NCBI GenBank assembly: GCA_028687495.1
Contig: JAQUAA010000011.1
Location: 1-15,758, forward strand
Direction: 5' to 3'
Length of the DNA stretch: 15,758 bases
Source of the DNA: Minisyncoccota bacterium
GTDB lineage: Bacteria > Patescibacteriota > Minisyncoccia > Minisyncoccales > RBG-13-42-11
The notes under the pieces were generated by a model. That model had not been told where the DNA came from, ran no database searches, and worked only from the letters and a program-made list of their open reading frames with translations. The translations under genes were made by a program, and so were the position numbers. Below are positions 6,527 to 14,238 of this stretch, piece by piece (positions within the stretch are counted from its first letter, which is position 1; each line of letters begins with the position of its first letter).

Positions 6527-9500
6527 ATGGGTAAACTATTTAAAATATTCTCCCAAAACAAAAAAACCTTGCTGCTCATATTGGCAATCGGGTTATTTTT
6601 GGTTTTCCTGCCTTCCTTTAAACTCGCTCTGGCTGACTGCACTAGCAATTGTACCGAATGTTCCGACCAGACAGCTTGCGAAACCAGCGACGCTTCTTGT
6701 TTTTGGAACGCTTCATCAAGCCCTCCCTGTGCGTCGGCTGGCTGCGTGACAGCGGGTGAAGAACAGATAACTGAGTGGTGTCCCGGCTGCGGATGGAATC
6801 CGGCCAGCTGGCTTACCTGTTTTTCCTGCGTTGTTCAATCAATCTTCTCCTTGCCGGTTCGCTTGGCATTTTTTCTTTTGGCGGTAATCATCGGACTATT
6901 CGGCCTGCTTTCCGGTTTTCTGTTCTCCGTCGTCATTTCCTTGATGAACTGGATGAAGGATATTTTTCTGCAGATTCCCATCACCCCGGCCAATCAGTCA
7001 ATGGGTTCGGACTTTGTCGTCAGGGTGGGTTGGGAATTTTCGAGGGACGTTGTCAATATGCTCTTTATTCTGATTCTGGTTTTTATCGGATTGGCCACTA
7101 TTTTGAAACTGAGGGAATATGAAGCCAAGAAAACCTTACCGCTTTTGATAATTATCGCTCTTTTGATCAATTTCAGCGGAGTGATCGTCGGCTTCGTGGT
7201 TGATTTGGGAAATATTCTCACCAAGTTTTTCTTCGACCAAGCGGGAGAACAAGTGGGACTGGGGGCTATCTGGAGCAATTCCAGCACTTATCTCATTGAT
7301 TCAATGAAAGCTGTCTTTTCTTTGGACGGCCAATTTTTCCAAAACTTCGGGCAGACAATCGGCAGTTTTCTCGGCATCGTCGCTTACGGCCTGATACTGA
7401 TTCTATTTTACGGAGTTGCCACGATGATTTATTTCGTCATCCTGCTTATTTTCTTTTTCAGGGTTTTGGTTTTGTGGATTCTTACCATATTGGCTCCTCT
7501 TGCTTTCGCCTCCTATATTCTGCCCAACACCAGAAGATGGTGGAGCGAATGGTGGCAGCAATTGATCCAGTGGTCAATCATCGGGATACCAATCGGATTT
7601 TTCTTATGGATTTCCAACTGGGTAATGAGAAATACCTCCGCTTTGGAGGGCGCGGAACTGTTTAATAAAAGTGCTCTTCAATCTGGTTTAAGCTGCCAAT
7701 TCGCTGTTTTAATCGGTTCGATTTTGGCTCCGACAATCGCCATTGTCATGCTGGGAGTTGGCGCAATGCTGAGTATGAGAATGGCTCCTTCCAGCGCCCA
7801 GGGACTTATTAATTTTGGAAAAAGAGCGGGAATGGGGGCGATGAAACTCGGCGCCATGGCTGCCGGCACCGCTCTTGGCAGAAAAGTCGCTCCGGTGTCT
7901 GAAAAATGGGGAGAAAGATTAAGACAATGGGGACAAAAACCACTTGAAGCACAAGGATTTTTGGGCAAAGCCGGTAAATATACCGGATTAGCTCAACTGG
8001 CAAGGTTTGGTGCGAGACAAACAGGAAAAGGATTAGAGGTTGGCGGAAGAGAAGTTTTGTCCAGAATCGCCGGCAGAGATGAAGCTCAGATTGCCGAGGC
8101 GGAAAAGAAAGCGGCCAATAGGAATTCTGCCGACAACATCAATGACGCAATAAAAGCCAAGGCGATGGGAAATATGAATTCCTATCTTGGTTATATTAAG
8201 GGCACGATTAAAAACGGCGATACCGATGATATTGTTAAAGCCGTTGATTCCGGCAAACTCGACTGGAAAGACATTGCCAAGGCTTACAAAGTTTCCGAGG
8301 CCAGAGGCACTCCCCATCGCCGATTATTGGAAAAAGCATTTTTGGGCAGGATGGATGAATTGGGAGTCAGCGAAGCAAACCAAGAAAAGATTTGGGATAA
8401 AATTAAAACCGAGGATCTGGCTGGAGACGTTATTGCCGCTGAGAATCTCGATCCTAAAACCGAGATGGGAAGAAATATCATTGATAAGATTATGACTAAA
8501 GGAGATTCCCAATTAACTTCCCAGATGCTCCGTTTGAAAAAGAAACAGAGAGAAGCAATCTGGGAACACATCCAAGGAAAAGGAGCCCAATGGTTCGTTG
8601 ACAATAACAGGGAAGATATTCTCCGCTGGTCGACCAGCACGGCTGCTAAAGGCCTAGGACTTGGTGCAATTGGTGGAGTAAATCCCATCCAAATAGATAA
8701 TATGGTGATAGAGAGAGATTTATTGGGTAAATCGGAAGACGAACTTAAAACAAGGTTGGGAAATCTTAAAAACGAACTGCCCACGGCTACTAAGGGTAAT
8801 AAAGGGAAGATCTTGGCGGAAACCAGAAGAATTGAAAATGAACTTGCCTTAAGAAGCAAAGGGACTGATGAACTTCTTGCGGAAAAAATTCCTTATGCAG
8901 CTTTCATAGAACAATTTGAGAAGATGGATCCAGGAAAAAGAGAAGTCAAAGATTATGAAATGAATGCACAAAATCGAGAAGGCCTGGCTAGAATTAACCG
9001 CGAACTTAAACGAAGAGGAATAGAAACAGCAGAATTTACCCCACCAATTAAACCAGAAGATCAGCCTTTGGCGGTTCAGATTGCGGCACTCCAAGAAAGA
9101 GAAAAAGGAATAAAAGATAAAATGCCGACTCTCTATCATCAGGCAAGAAGCAGAGCTCAGGCAGAATTAAAGGGTGTTGTTAAACAAAGGCAGGCCCTGG
9201 AAAAACAATTTAAGGCTCTGCCAGAGGATATACAGGTCGTTGAACGCTTTATCCGCGGAACAGAAGGAGGAATTCAAGAATTTGACAATACGATTAGCTC
9301 TGGAGAAAGCAGAGTCGCCCAGTTAAAACAGATTGAGAAAGAAGGTGAAAAATGGCTGGAAGAAGCAAAAAGAACCGGAGCAACAAAAGAAGCTCTGGAA
9401 ACCAGAGAAAAAAGAAATGCGGCGGTCAGAAAAGAAAGGGAAGGACTGGAAGCAAAAATAAGAATAGTGGAAGTAAAAAGAGACGAACAGAAGAACTTGG

Positions 9501-10306
9501 CCGACAAATATAGAGGTGTTTGGAAAAACATGATGGCCGGTGAAAAAGTCCAGCCGATTGAGGTGATAATCAGAGACGAACTGACCAACGTCATTAAAAT
9601 GGAAAAGGGAGCTCAGGCTGAATGGGGTAAAGCAATGTCCAGCCGAGAAAGTAAAAAAGTAATTGATACGGCCCGGGAAAAACTCAATTCAGTCAGAGAA
9701 AAAAGGAATTTCTTAGAGGGGGAATTGGCTTCCCAACTGAGAATGAAAGATTTGGGAGGCAAATTAAAAGACCTGGGAAGCAGAACGGCTGAACGGGAAA
9801 ATCTTATGACACAATTCAAAACAACGTCTAGGGATTTGGACGCCGAAATTGATGCGACAAACAAAGAAATTGAAAGCATCAACAAGGGACTGGCTTATCA
9901 AAAGGAAAGATTGGACTCTGTAAGGGAACAGCGGGCTGATTTATCGGCTCAAATCCAGACGGAAATACTGCAAACACACCCCGAATGGAAAACGGTTCCG
10001 CCGAAGACAATAAGAGAAAGAGAAAAGATTGATCCTCGCTTCCGGCCACTGGACGAAGAAATAAAAACGGCTCAAAAAACTGCCGGCACTTTGGAAAGAA
10101 ACATGGAAAGTAAAGAAAAATTAGTAAAGGACTTGAGAACAAAAATGAACGAAGCCACTGGTAAATACAACGATTTGACCAGAGAAGGGCGAGCACTACA
10201 AAGCGAAATAGAAAAGATTGAAGAAGAAATCGGGGAGATAGAACGCAGGAAAATTACCCCGAAATTACCGAAAAGCGAAAGAAATAAATTAGAAAAGAGT
10301 TCTTAA
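6527..10306 (+). CDS. VirB6/TrbL-like channel protein with very long coiled-coil tail
   Basis: This 1259-residue protein has a VirB6/TrbL-like membrane part, expected to form the inner-membrane channel of a type IV secretion system. A first hydrophobic segment (about 13-36) resembles a signal anchor, followed by a Cys-rich external stretch (38-101, 13 Cys). Hydrophobic segments then lie at about 108-136, 174-194, 204-228, 278-332 (two or three helices), 347-366 and 393-416. A glycine/alanine-rich basic stretch (about 425-510) leads into a cytoplasmic tail of about 800 residues, very charged and helical, with long heptad-like coiled coil from about 780 to the end. VirB6 proteins are usually near 300 residues. 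An extended -10 box lies 11 bases upstream of the ATG. The membrane half supports the family call; the tail's function is unknown, with scaffolding or substrate docking as possibilities. Confidence 0.82.
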   Translation: MGKLFKIFSQNKKTLLLILAIGLFLVFLPSFKLALADCTSNCTECSDQTACETSDASCFWNASSSPPCASAGCVTAGEEQITEWCPGCGWNPASWLTCFSCVVQSIFSLPVRLAFFLLAVIIGLFGLLSGFLFSVVISLMNWMKDIFLQIPITPANQSMGSDFVVRVGWEFSRDVVNMLFILILVFIGLATILKLREYEAKKTLPLLIIIALLINFSGVIVGFVVDLGNILTKFFFDQAGEQVGLGAIWSNSSTYLIDSMKAVFSLDGQFFQNFGQTIGSFLGIVAYGLILILFYGVATMIYFVILLIFFFRVLVLWILTILAPLAFASYILPNTRRWWSEWWQQLIQWSIIGIPIGFFLWISNWVMRNTSALEGAELFNKSALQSGLSCQFAVLIGSILAPTIAIVMLGVGAMLSMRMAPSSAQGLINFGKRAGMGAMKLGAMAAGTALGRKVAPVSEKWGERLRQWGQKPLEAQGFLGKAGKYTGLAQLARFGARQTGKGLEVGGREVLSRIAGRDEAQIAEAEKKAANRNSADNINDAIKAKAMGNMNSYLGYIKGTIKNGDTDDIVKAVDSGKLDWKDIAKAYKVSEARGTPHRRLLEKAFLGRMDELGVSEANQEKIWDKIKTEDLAGDVIAAENLDPKTEMGRNIIDKIMTKGDSQLTSQMLRLKKKQREAIWEHIQGKGAQWFVDNNREDILRWSTSTAAKGLGLGAIGGVNPIQIDNMVIERDLLGKSEDELKTRLGNLKNELPTATKGNKGKILAETRRIENELALRSKGTDELLAEKIPYAAFIEQFEKMDPGKREVKDYEMNAQNREGLARINRELKRRGIETAEFTPPIKPEDQPLAVQIAALQEREKGIKDKMPTLYHQARSRAQAELKGVVKQRQALEKQFKALPEDIQVVERFIRGTEGGIQEFDNTISSGESRVAQLKQIEKEGEKWLEEAKRTGATKEALETREKRNAAVRKEREGLEAKIRIVEVKRDEQKNLADKYRGVWKNMMAGEKVQPIEVIIRDELTNVIKMEKGAQAEWGKAMSSRESKKVIDTAREKLNSVREKRNFLEGELASQLRMKDLGGKLKDLGSRTAERENLMTQFKTTSRDLDAEIDATNKEIESINKGLAYQKERLDSVREQRADLSAQIQTEILQTHPEWKTVPPKTIREREKIDPRFRPLDEEIKTAQKTAGTLERNMESKEKLVKDLRTKMNEATGKYNDLTREGRALQSEIEKIEEEIGEIERRKITPKLPKSERNKLEKSS

Positions 10307-10309
10307 AAA

Positions 10310-10346
10310 ATACCGAGGGGGCGAAAGACAAGCTCTCGCCCCCTGG
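10310..10346 (-). terminator. Terminator of the orphan minus-strand gene
   Basis: AGGGGGCGA (10316-10324) pairs perfectly with TCGCCCCCT (10336-10344) across an 11-base loop, giving a 9-bp GC-rich stem. Read on the minus strand, GGTATTTTTTAAG follows, a proper T tract that begins just before the VirB6-like stop codon. Read on the plus strand no T tract follows, so it should end the orphan gene's transcript better than the VirB6 transcript. Confidence 0.72.
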
Positions 10347-10350
10347 AACA

Positions 10351-10366
10351 AAAGGATAGGAAAAAG
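10351..10366. repeat. Left arm of an imperfect inverted repeat flanking the orphan gene
   Basis: AAAGGATAGG followed by AAAAA. The matching arm lies at 10843-10859 on the other strand, with one extra G after the first ten bases. No flanking direct duplication is seen, so transposition is not shown. Confidence 0.35.
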
Positions 10367-10369
10367 ATA

Positions 10370-10822
10370 TTAATCTGTTGATGGATAGGCTTTAAGAATT
10401 TCATCCCGAACCTCATCGACCTGTTTCCGGACATCGACATTCTCTTTTTTGGTTTTTTCGATGCCGTCGGCAAGAGACTTCAGACCCTTGGCTCCTTTCA
10501 GGATGCGTTTGTCGCTTTCCAGCTCGAGCTGGGCAGCTTCAGCCAGCATACCTGCTTCTCGTACCTTGAGCCTCAACTCTGTAATCTCCTGGAGATTACG
10601 ACCGGGGTCAGGCCGCGGAATAGCGCAATTCCAGTACTGCACCTGCGCTGCCATTCTGCCCGTAGCCCGTCCGACAGCATCCTCCAGCCTTTGAGTGGCT
10701 GTGGCTCTTCTTTGAGCCCGCCCTAATGTCTGGGCTGCTTCTTCAAGAGAGGCTCTGGCAGGGTTAACGGCAGGGGCCGGACGACCTCGAAACAACTGTA
10801 GAAATCGCTGAAACCAGTTCAT
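10370..10822 (-). CDS. Orphan 150-residue helical protein, unknown function
   Basis: I do not recognise this protein. It has no signal peptide or membrane helix. An N-terminal FQRFLQLFRGRP segment (4-15) is aromatic and basic and could be amphipathic. The rest is Ala/Arg/Glu/Lys-rich and probably helical, with two likely coiled stretches (about 25-60 and 75-145) around an Asn-Cys-Ala-Ile-Pro break near 65-69. The start is strongly supported: AGGAGGT 5 bases before the ATG, a leader of about 70 bases, and a TTGACA-16-TATAAT promoter. It has its own terminator. It interrupts the secretion genes on the opposite strand, and is GC-richer and Arg-richer than its neighbours, which suggests acquisition or independent control. 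It could bind the coiled-coil tail encoded next door, but nothing in the sequence proves this. Confidence 0.72.
   Translation of the reverse strand: MNWFQRFLQLFRGRPAPAVNPARASLEEAAQTLGRAQRRATATQRLEDAVGRATGRMAAQVQYWNCAIPRPDPGRNLQEITELRLKVREAGMLAEAAQLELESDKRILKGAKGLKSLADGIEKTKKENVDVRKQVDEVRDEILKAYPSTD
10581..10599. repeat. 19-bp perfect palindrome inside the orphan gene
   Basis: GTAATCTCC and GGAGATTAC are 9-bp perfect arms with one central base. It lies mid-gene in the orphan minus-strand coding region. It could be a protein-binding site or a coding coincidence. Confidence 0.4.
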
Positions 10823-10827
10823 GCTTT

Positions 10828-10834
10828 ACCTCCT
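10828..10834 (-). promoter_or_regulatory. Strong Shine-Dalgarno site of the orphan gene
   Basis: AGGAGGT on the minus strand lies 5 bases before the ATG (10820-10822), close to the ideal complement of the 16S rRNA tail. Confidence 0.8.
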
Positions 10835-10842
10835 GTTTTAGA

Positions 10843-10859
10843 TTTTTTCCCTATCCTTT
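10843..10859. repeat. Right arm of an imperfect inverted repeat flanking the orphan gene
   Basis: Read on the minus strand it is AAAGGATAGGGAAAAAA, matching 10351-10366 except for one extra G and the final base. It lies in the untranslated leader of the orphan gene. Confidence 0.35.
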
Positions 10860-10898
10860 ATCCCCTTATTACGAAAAAAGGTACTGCATTCTGCCTAT

Positions 10899-10926
10899 AT
10901 TATACATCATTTTTTAATTTTGTCAA
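10899..10926 (-). promoter_or_regulatory. Consensus sigma70-type promoter of the orphan gene
   Basis: On the minus strand TTGACA (10921-10926) and TATAAT (10899-10904) are both perfect and separated by 16 bases. Predicted start near 10892. The -35 lies 6 bases upstream of the ATG of the divergent plus-strand gene, and the -10 overlaps a possible plus-strand -10 (TATATT, 10896-10901). Confidence 0.78.
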
Positions 10927-10931
10927 TAGAT

Positions 10932-11366
10932 ATGCCTGAAACTCGCACTAAAGAACAATTTGAAAAGCTTTTTGACCAGCTTCCCCCGGAACTCCAGGAG
11001 GCGATTTTCTCCATGGAAACATCGGACAATATCCTTAACGCCTGCAAAACTTACGGGATTATTAATGAGGAAGTCAGTCAAATTGCAGATTACGTAGGCC
11101 AATCCCTAATGGGACTTCTTCCGCCTTCGCAGTTTCAGGAGACCATTCAGGAAAAAGTCGGTCTACCCAAGGTGCTAGCCAGAGCGATAACCCAAGAAAT
11201 CAACAGATTTGTCTTTTATCCCTTAAAACCGTTATTGGAGGGTTTATATAAAATAGAACTTGGCAAGCCGGTTGGAACCGAAGAAACGGAAGAAGTTAAG
11301 GAGTCTCCAAGAGAAGAATCAGCCGCATCAGCTTCAAAAGACATTTACCGAGAAATCGTTGAATAA
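10932..11366 (+). CDS. Hypothetical protein at the head of the PrgI-TraC-VirB4 cluster
   Basis: This protein has 144 residues from the ATG at 10932; an in-frame TTG at 10920 would add four residues but lies across the opposing promoter's -35. I do not recognise a named domain. Residues 1-110 look helical and soluble, with Leu/Pro patterns such as FDQLPPELQEAIF and LLPPSQFQETI that could form a small helical bundle. The last 35 residues are Glu/Ser-rich and probably disordered. There is no signal peptide and no convincing membrane helix. It is followed after 10 bases by the PrgI-like gene, so a cytoplasmic accessory or regulator of the secretion machine is plausible. No Shine-Dalgarno is seen. 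Confidence 0.72.
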   Translation: MPETRTKEQFEKLFDQLPPELQEAIFSMETSDNILNACKTYGIINEEVSQIADYVGQSLMGLLPPSQFQETIQEKVGLPKVLARAITQEINRFVFYPLKPLLEGLYKIELGKPVGTEETEEVKESPREESAASASKDIYREIVE

Positions 11367-11376
11367 ATGAATAAAC

Positions 11377-11787
11377 ATGAGATTTGTTGTTCCTCAATTC
11401 ATCGAGTATGAGGCGAAGGTAGTGGGTCCTCTTACTTTCCGCCAATTTGTTTATGTCGGGATAGCTGCAGCTATCTGTTTTATTCTTTACTTCTCGGTAC
11501 CTTTTTCCTTGTTTCTGGTTGCCTGCGTGGTTTTGGGAATAGGAGCCCTGGCCTTGGCCTTTCTTAAAATCGGCGGGAGGTCTCTGCCCACGATTTTGGC
11601 TAATTTTTTAAGATTTAATCTGGCGCCCAAAATGTACATTTGGAGAAGGAAAGAGGAAGCTATAACTATTTTCAAAAAAGAAGAAATTAAAAAGGAGGAA
11701 GTGAAAGAAGAAGAGCTGCCGTTAAAAATTGCCGAAAAAAGCCAGTTGAAAAAATTAAGAACTAAAATTGAAACTAAAACCAAGTAA
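11377..11787 (+). CDS. PrgI-like small membrane protein of type IV secretion locus
   Basis: This 136-residue protein fits the PrgI family found beside VirB4 in Gram-positive conjugative elements and in many CPR genomes, and plays the VirB3-like inner-membrane role. The N-terminal pattern VPQFIEYEAKVVGPLTFRQF (5-24) is the family's hallmark. Two membrane helices follow (about 25-43 and 46-66), then a short amphipathic stretch, LAPKMYIWRR, and a highly charged Lys/Glu tail (about 92-136) that is probably cytoplasmic. It sits immediately before the TraC-like and VirB4 genes with 2-base gaps, the usual order. No ribosome site is visible, so translation is probably coupled. The family call is secure; the charged tail is longer than the core needs. 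Confidence 0.87.
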   Translation: MRFVVPQFIEYEAKVVGPLTFRQFVYVGIAAAICFILYFSVPFSLFLVACVVLGIGALALAFLKIGGRSLPTILANFLRFNLAPKMYIWRRKEEAITIFKKEEIKKEEVKEEELPLKIAEKSQLKKLRTKIETKTK

Positions 11788-11789
11788 TT

Positions 11790-12431
11790 ATGCCGCAAGC
11801 CTCAACGCAACAATTTTTGGAAATTGACCAGATCAGGGAGGGAATGGTCATTTTGAGAAATAAATCCTTAAGGGGAGTGATTATGGTGTCAAGCCAGAAT
11901 TTCGCCTTGAAATCGGATGAAGAACAACAGGCAACAATTTACCAGTTTCAGAATTTTCTTAATTCGCTGGACTTCTCCTTGGAAGTCGTAGTCCAGTCAA
12001 GAAGATTGAACATCACCGGATATCTAGAGAAACTGAAGGAAATGGAGAGAGCCCAGGAGAATGAACTGCTTAAAATCCAGACCGCCGAATACCAGAAATT
12101 CATCCAGGATTTAATCGTTGGCGGCTCGATTATGTCCAAAAACTTTTTCGTTGTCATTCCCTTTACTCTAATCGAGATTCCGGGAATGCAAGCCACCAAA
12201 GGGCTTTTCAAACAACAACAGAATATGGAACCGACGGAAGACCAATTCCAAAGGGCAAAGGCCCAGCTCTGGCAAAGAATGGAATTTGTCGCCATGGGCC
12301 TGAGGAGATGCGGACTCCAATGCGTTCCCCTGAACACTCCTGAGCTAATTGAACTTTTTTGGAGTTTGTACCATCCGGAAGAGGCAGAAGTCGGCTATTA
12401 TCCCGAAATTCCTCCGGAACTAATTCAATAA
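11790..12431 (+). CDS. TraC-like protein (separate VirB4 N-terminal-type domain)
   Basis: This 213-residue soluble protein resembles the TraC-like domain seen just upstream of VirB4 in CPR and Gram-positive secretion loci, corresponding to the N-terminal, non-ATPase part of VirB4/TraC proteins. Visible features are an opening QQFLEIDQIREGMVILRN, a central VVVQSRRLNITGYLEKLKEM, and an internal SKNFFVVIPF strand (about 115-124). Residues near 144-190 form a Gln/Glu-rich helical part ending in LRRCGLQCVPLNTPELIELF. No Walker motif, signal peptide or membrane helix is present. It starts 2 bases after PrgI and ends 2 bases before VirB4, so the three are surely one transcript and probably one complex. 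It likely contributes VirB4's membrane-docking surface as a separate subunit (inference). Confidence 0.78.
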   Translation: MPQASTQQFLEIDQIREGMVILRNKSLRGVIMVSSQNFALKSDEEQQATIYQFQNFLNSLDFSLEVVVQSRRLNITGYLEKLKEMERAQENELLKIQTAEYQKFIQDLIVGGSIMSKNFFVVIPFTLIEIPGMQATKGLFKQQQNMEPTEDQFQRAKAQLWQRMEFVAMGLRRCGLQCVPLNTPELIELFWSLYHPEEAEVGYYPEIPPELIQ

Positions 12432-12433
12432 CA

Positions 12434-14224
12434 ATGATTAAATTTCCTTTTTCAAAAAAAAGAAAAGAAACTGAAATATCGGAAAAGATTTTTGAAACCC
12501 GAACGATTGAAGCAAAAGACATCATTGCTCCTTCTTCAATTTCGGTAAACGCGGATTCCATTAATTTGGGAAAAAGGTTTGCCAAGAGTTTCTTCATTTT
12601 TTCCTATCCCCGATACCTGAGCACCGCCTGGTTCTCTCCGGTCATAAATCTTGACCAGCCGATGGACATTTCTTTCCACATCCATCCAGTTGAAACCGGA
12701 ACGATCCTGAAGCAGTTAAGGAAAAGGGTGACTGAAGTCCAGGCGGAAATCATGGAGAGGGAAGAAAAGGGATTGATCAGAGATCCGGCCCTGGAAACTG
12801 CTTACCGGGATTTGGAAGAACTGAGGGACAGATTGCAAACCGCCCAGGAAAGAATGTTCAACTTTGGTCTTTATCTCACCGTTTACGGCAACACCCTGAA
12901 AGAGATAAAAGAAGTTGAAACTACCTTGAGGTCGATTTTGGAAGCAAGATTGATCTACATTAAGCCTGCTCTTTACCAGCAGAGAGAAGGATTTAATTCT
13001 ACTTCGCCCTACGGCTTGGACCAGCTGGTCGTTCACACGCCGATGAACACCGATCCTCTTTCATCAACTTTTCCTTTCGTTTCTTTCGATCTAAGCTCTA
13101 ATGACGGAATCTTATACGGGGTAAACCGCCATAATAATTCTTTGATTTTGTTCGACCGCTTTTCTCTGGAAAATGCCAACTCCGTGGTTTTTGCCAAAGC
13201 TGGTTCGGGAAAATCCTATGCGGTCAAACTGGAAATTCTGCGTTCCTTGATGGTGGGCGTGGACATCATCATCCTCGACCCGGAGAACGAATACAAATTT
13301 CTGTCTGACGCTGTCGGCGGTTCTTTCTTCAACATCTCTTTGGCTTCAGCGAACCACATCAATCCTTTTGATTTGCCGACCCCAAGAGAGGATGAAAAAC
13401 CGGAAGACGTTCTTAGGTCGAATATCATCAATTTAGTAGGGCTTTTGCGAATCATGCTGGGAGGATTAAACCCCGAAGAAGATGCCATTATCGACCGGGC
13501 CCTGACTGAAACTTATGCTTCCAAAGACATAACCGCTGAAACCGATCCTGGCGAATGGCAAGAAAAGATTCCCTTAATGTCTGATTTTGAACAGGTTCTG
13601 GAAAGTATGGAAGGAGCAGAATCGTTGGTCAGGAGAGTGAGGAAATTCACCAAAGGAACCTTCGCCCAGTTTTTCAATCAGCCGACCAATATTTCAATGG
13701 ATAAGCCCTTCGTGGTTTTCGGCATCAGGGACATGGAAGATGAATTAAGACCCATCGCCATGTTTATCATCATGAGATATATCTGGAACAAGGTGAGAAG
13801 CGAGCTTAAGAAAAGAATTTTGGTGGTTGATGAGGCCTGGTGGATAATGAGAACGGAAGACGGGGCTTCGTTCTTATTCGGTATGTGTAAAAGAGCCAGA
13901 AAATACTGGCTGGGAGTAACCACCATCACCCAGGACGTCAATGATTTTATGAAGTCCTCCTACGGCCAGCCGATAATTACTAATTCTTCCTTGCAACTTT
14001 TAATGAAACAATCTCCAGCTACGATTGATGTTGTACAAAAAACTTTTAATCTGACTGAAGAGGAAAAATATCTGTTGCTGGAAGCGGAGGTAGGGGAAGG
14101 TATCTTTTTCGCCGGACAAAAGCACGTCGCCATAAAAGTGATGGCTTCCTACACCGAAGATCAGATAATCACCACGGCTCCCGAAGAGGTTTTAAAAATA
14201 AGAAGAGCCAAAGGAGAATTATAA
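12434..14224 (+). CDS. virB4: VirB4-family type IV secretion ATPase
   Basis: VirB4 powers assembly of the secretion channel and pilus from the cytoplasmic face. The ATG at 12434 gives 596 residues and fits the neighbours; the frame stays open 75 bases further upstream only inside the TraC-like gene. Residues 1-240 are the N-terminal domain, with a helical charged hairpin near 95-145. The ATPase core follows: Walker A AKAGSGKS (254-261; the first Gly of GxxGxGKS is Ala), LDPENEY (281-287), Walker B ILVVDEA (462-468, with D466 and E467), and ITQDV (498-502) supplying the motif-III Gln. All catalytic residues are present, so it should be active. It lies between TraC-like and a 169-residue membrane protein. 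VirB4 is the best-supported part of this locus; no VirD4 or VirB11 is visible nearby. Confidence 0.94.
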   Translation: MIKFPFSKKRKETEISEKIFETRTIEAKDIIAPSSISVNADSINLGKRFAKSFFIFSYPRYLSTAWFSPVINLDQPMDISFHIHPVETGTILKQLRKRVTEVQAEIMEREEKGLIRDPALETAYRDLEELRDRLQTAQERMFNFGLYLTVYGNTLKEIKEVETTLRSILEARLIYIKPALYQQREGFNSTSPYGLDQLVVHTPMNTDPLSSTFPFVSFDLSSNDGILYGVNRHNNSLILFDRFSLENANSVVFAKAGSGKSYAVKLEILRSLMVGVDIIILDPENEYKFLSDAVGGSFFNISLASANHINPFDLPTPREDEKPEDVLRSNIINLVGLLRIMLGGLNPEEDAIIDRALTETYASKDITAETDPGEWQEKIPLMSDFEQVLESMEGAESLVRRVRKFTKGTFAQFFNQPTNISMDKPFVVFGIRDMEDELRPIAMFIIMRYIWNKVRSELKKRILVVDEAWWIMRTEDGASFLFGMCKRARKYWLGVTTITQDVNDFMKSSYGQPIITNSSLQLLMKQSPATIDVVQKTFNLTEEEKYLLLEAEVGEGIFFAGQKHVAIKVMASYTEDQIITTAPEEVLKIRRAKGEL

Positions 14225-14225
14225 T
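14220..14225 (+). promoter_or_regulatory. Possible -10 box before the 169-residue membrane protein gene
   Basis: TATAAT overlaps the TAA stop of virB4. Predicted start near 14232, 7 bases before the ATG at 14239. No -35 or TGn extension is seen, so this may be chance in AT-rich DNA. Confidence 0.3.
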
Positions 14226-14238
14226 CAATAAATAAAAC

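Noticed and set aside
8284..8859. Minus-strand 191-residue open frame inside the VirB6-like gene
   Set aside because: Ser/Leu/Phe-rich shadow of a strongly coding plus-strand helical region, without promoter or ribosome site.
10351..10859. Insertion element bounded by inverted repeats around the orphan gene
   Set aside because: The repeats are short and imperfect, there is no target duplication, and the protein has no transposase or recombinase motif. They are kept only as flanking repeats.
12359..12433. Longer VirB4 N-terminus from a TTG inside the TraC-like gene
   Set aside because: The extra 25 residues are Arg/Ser-rich and unlike VirB4, and they overlap the end of a well-supported gene in another frame.
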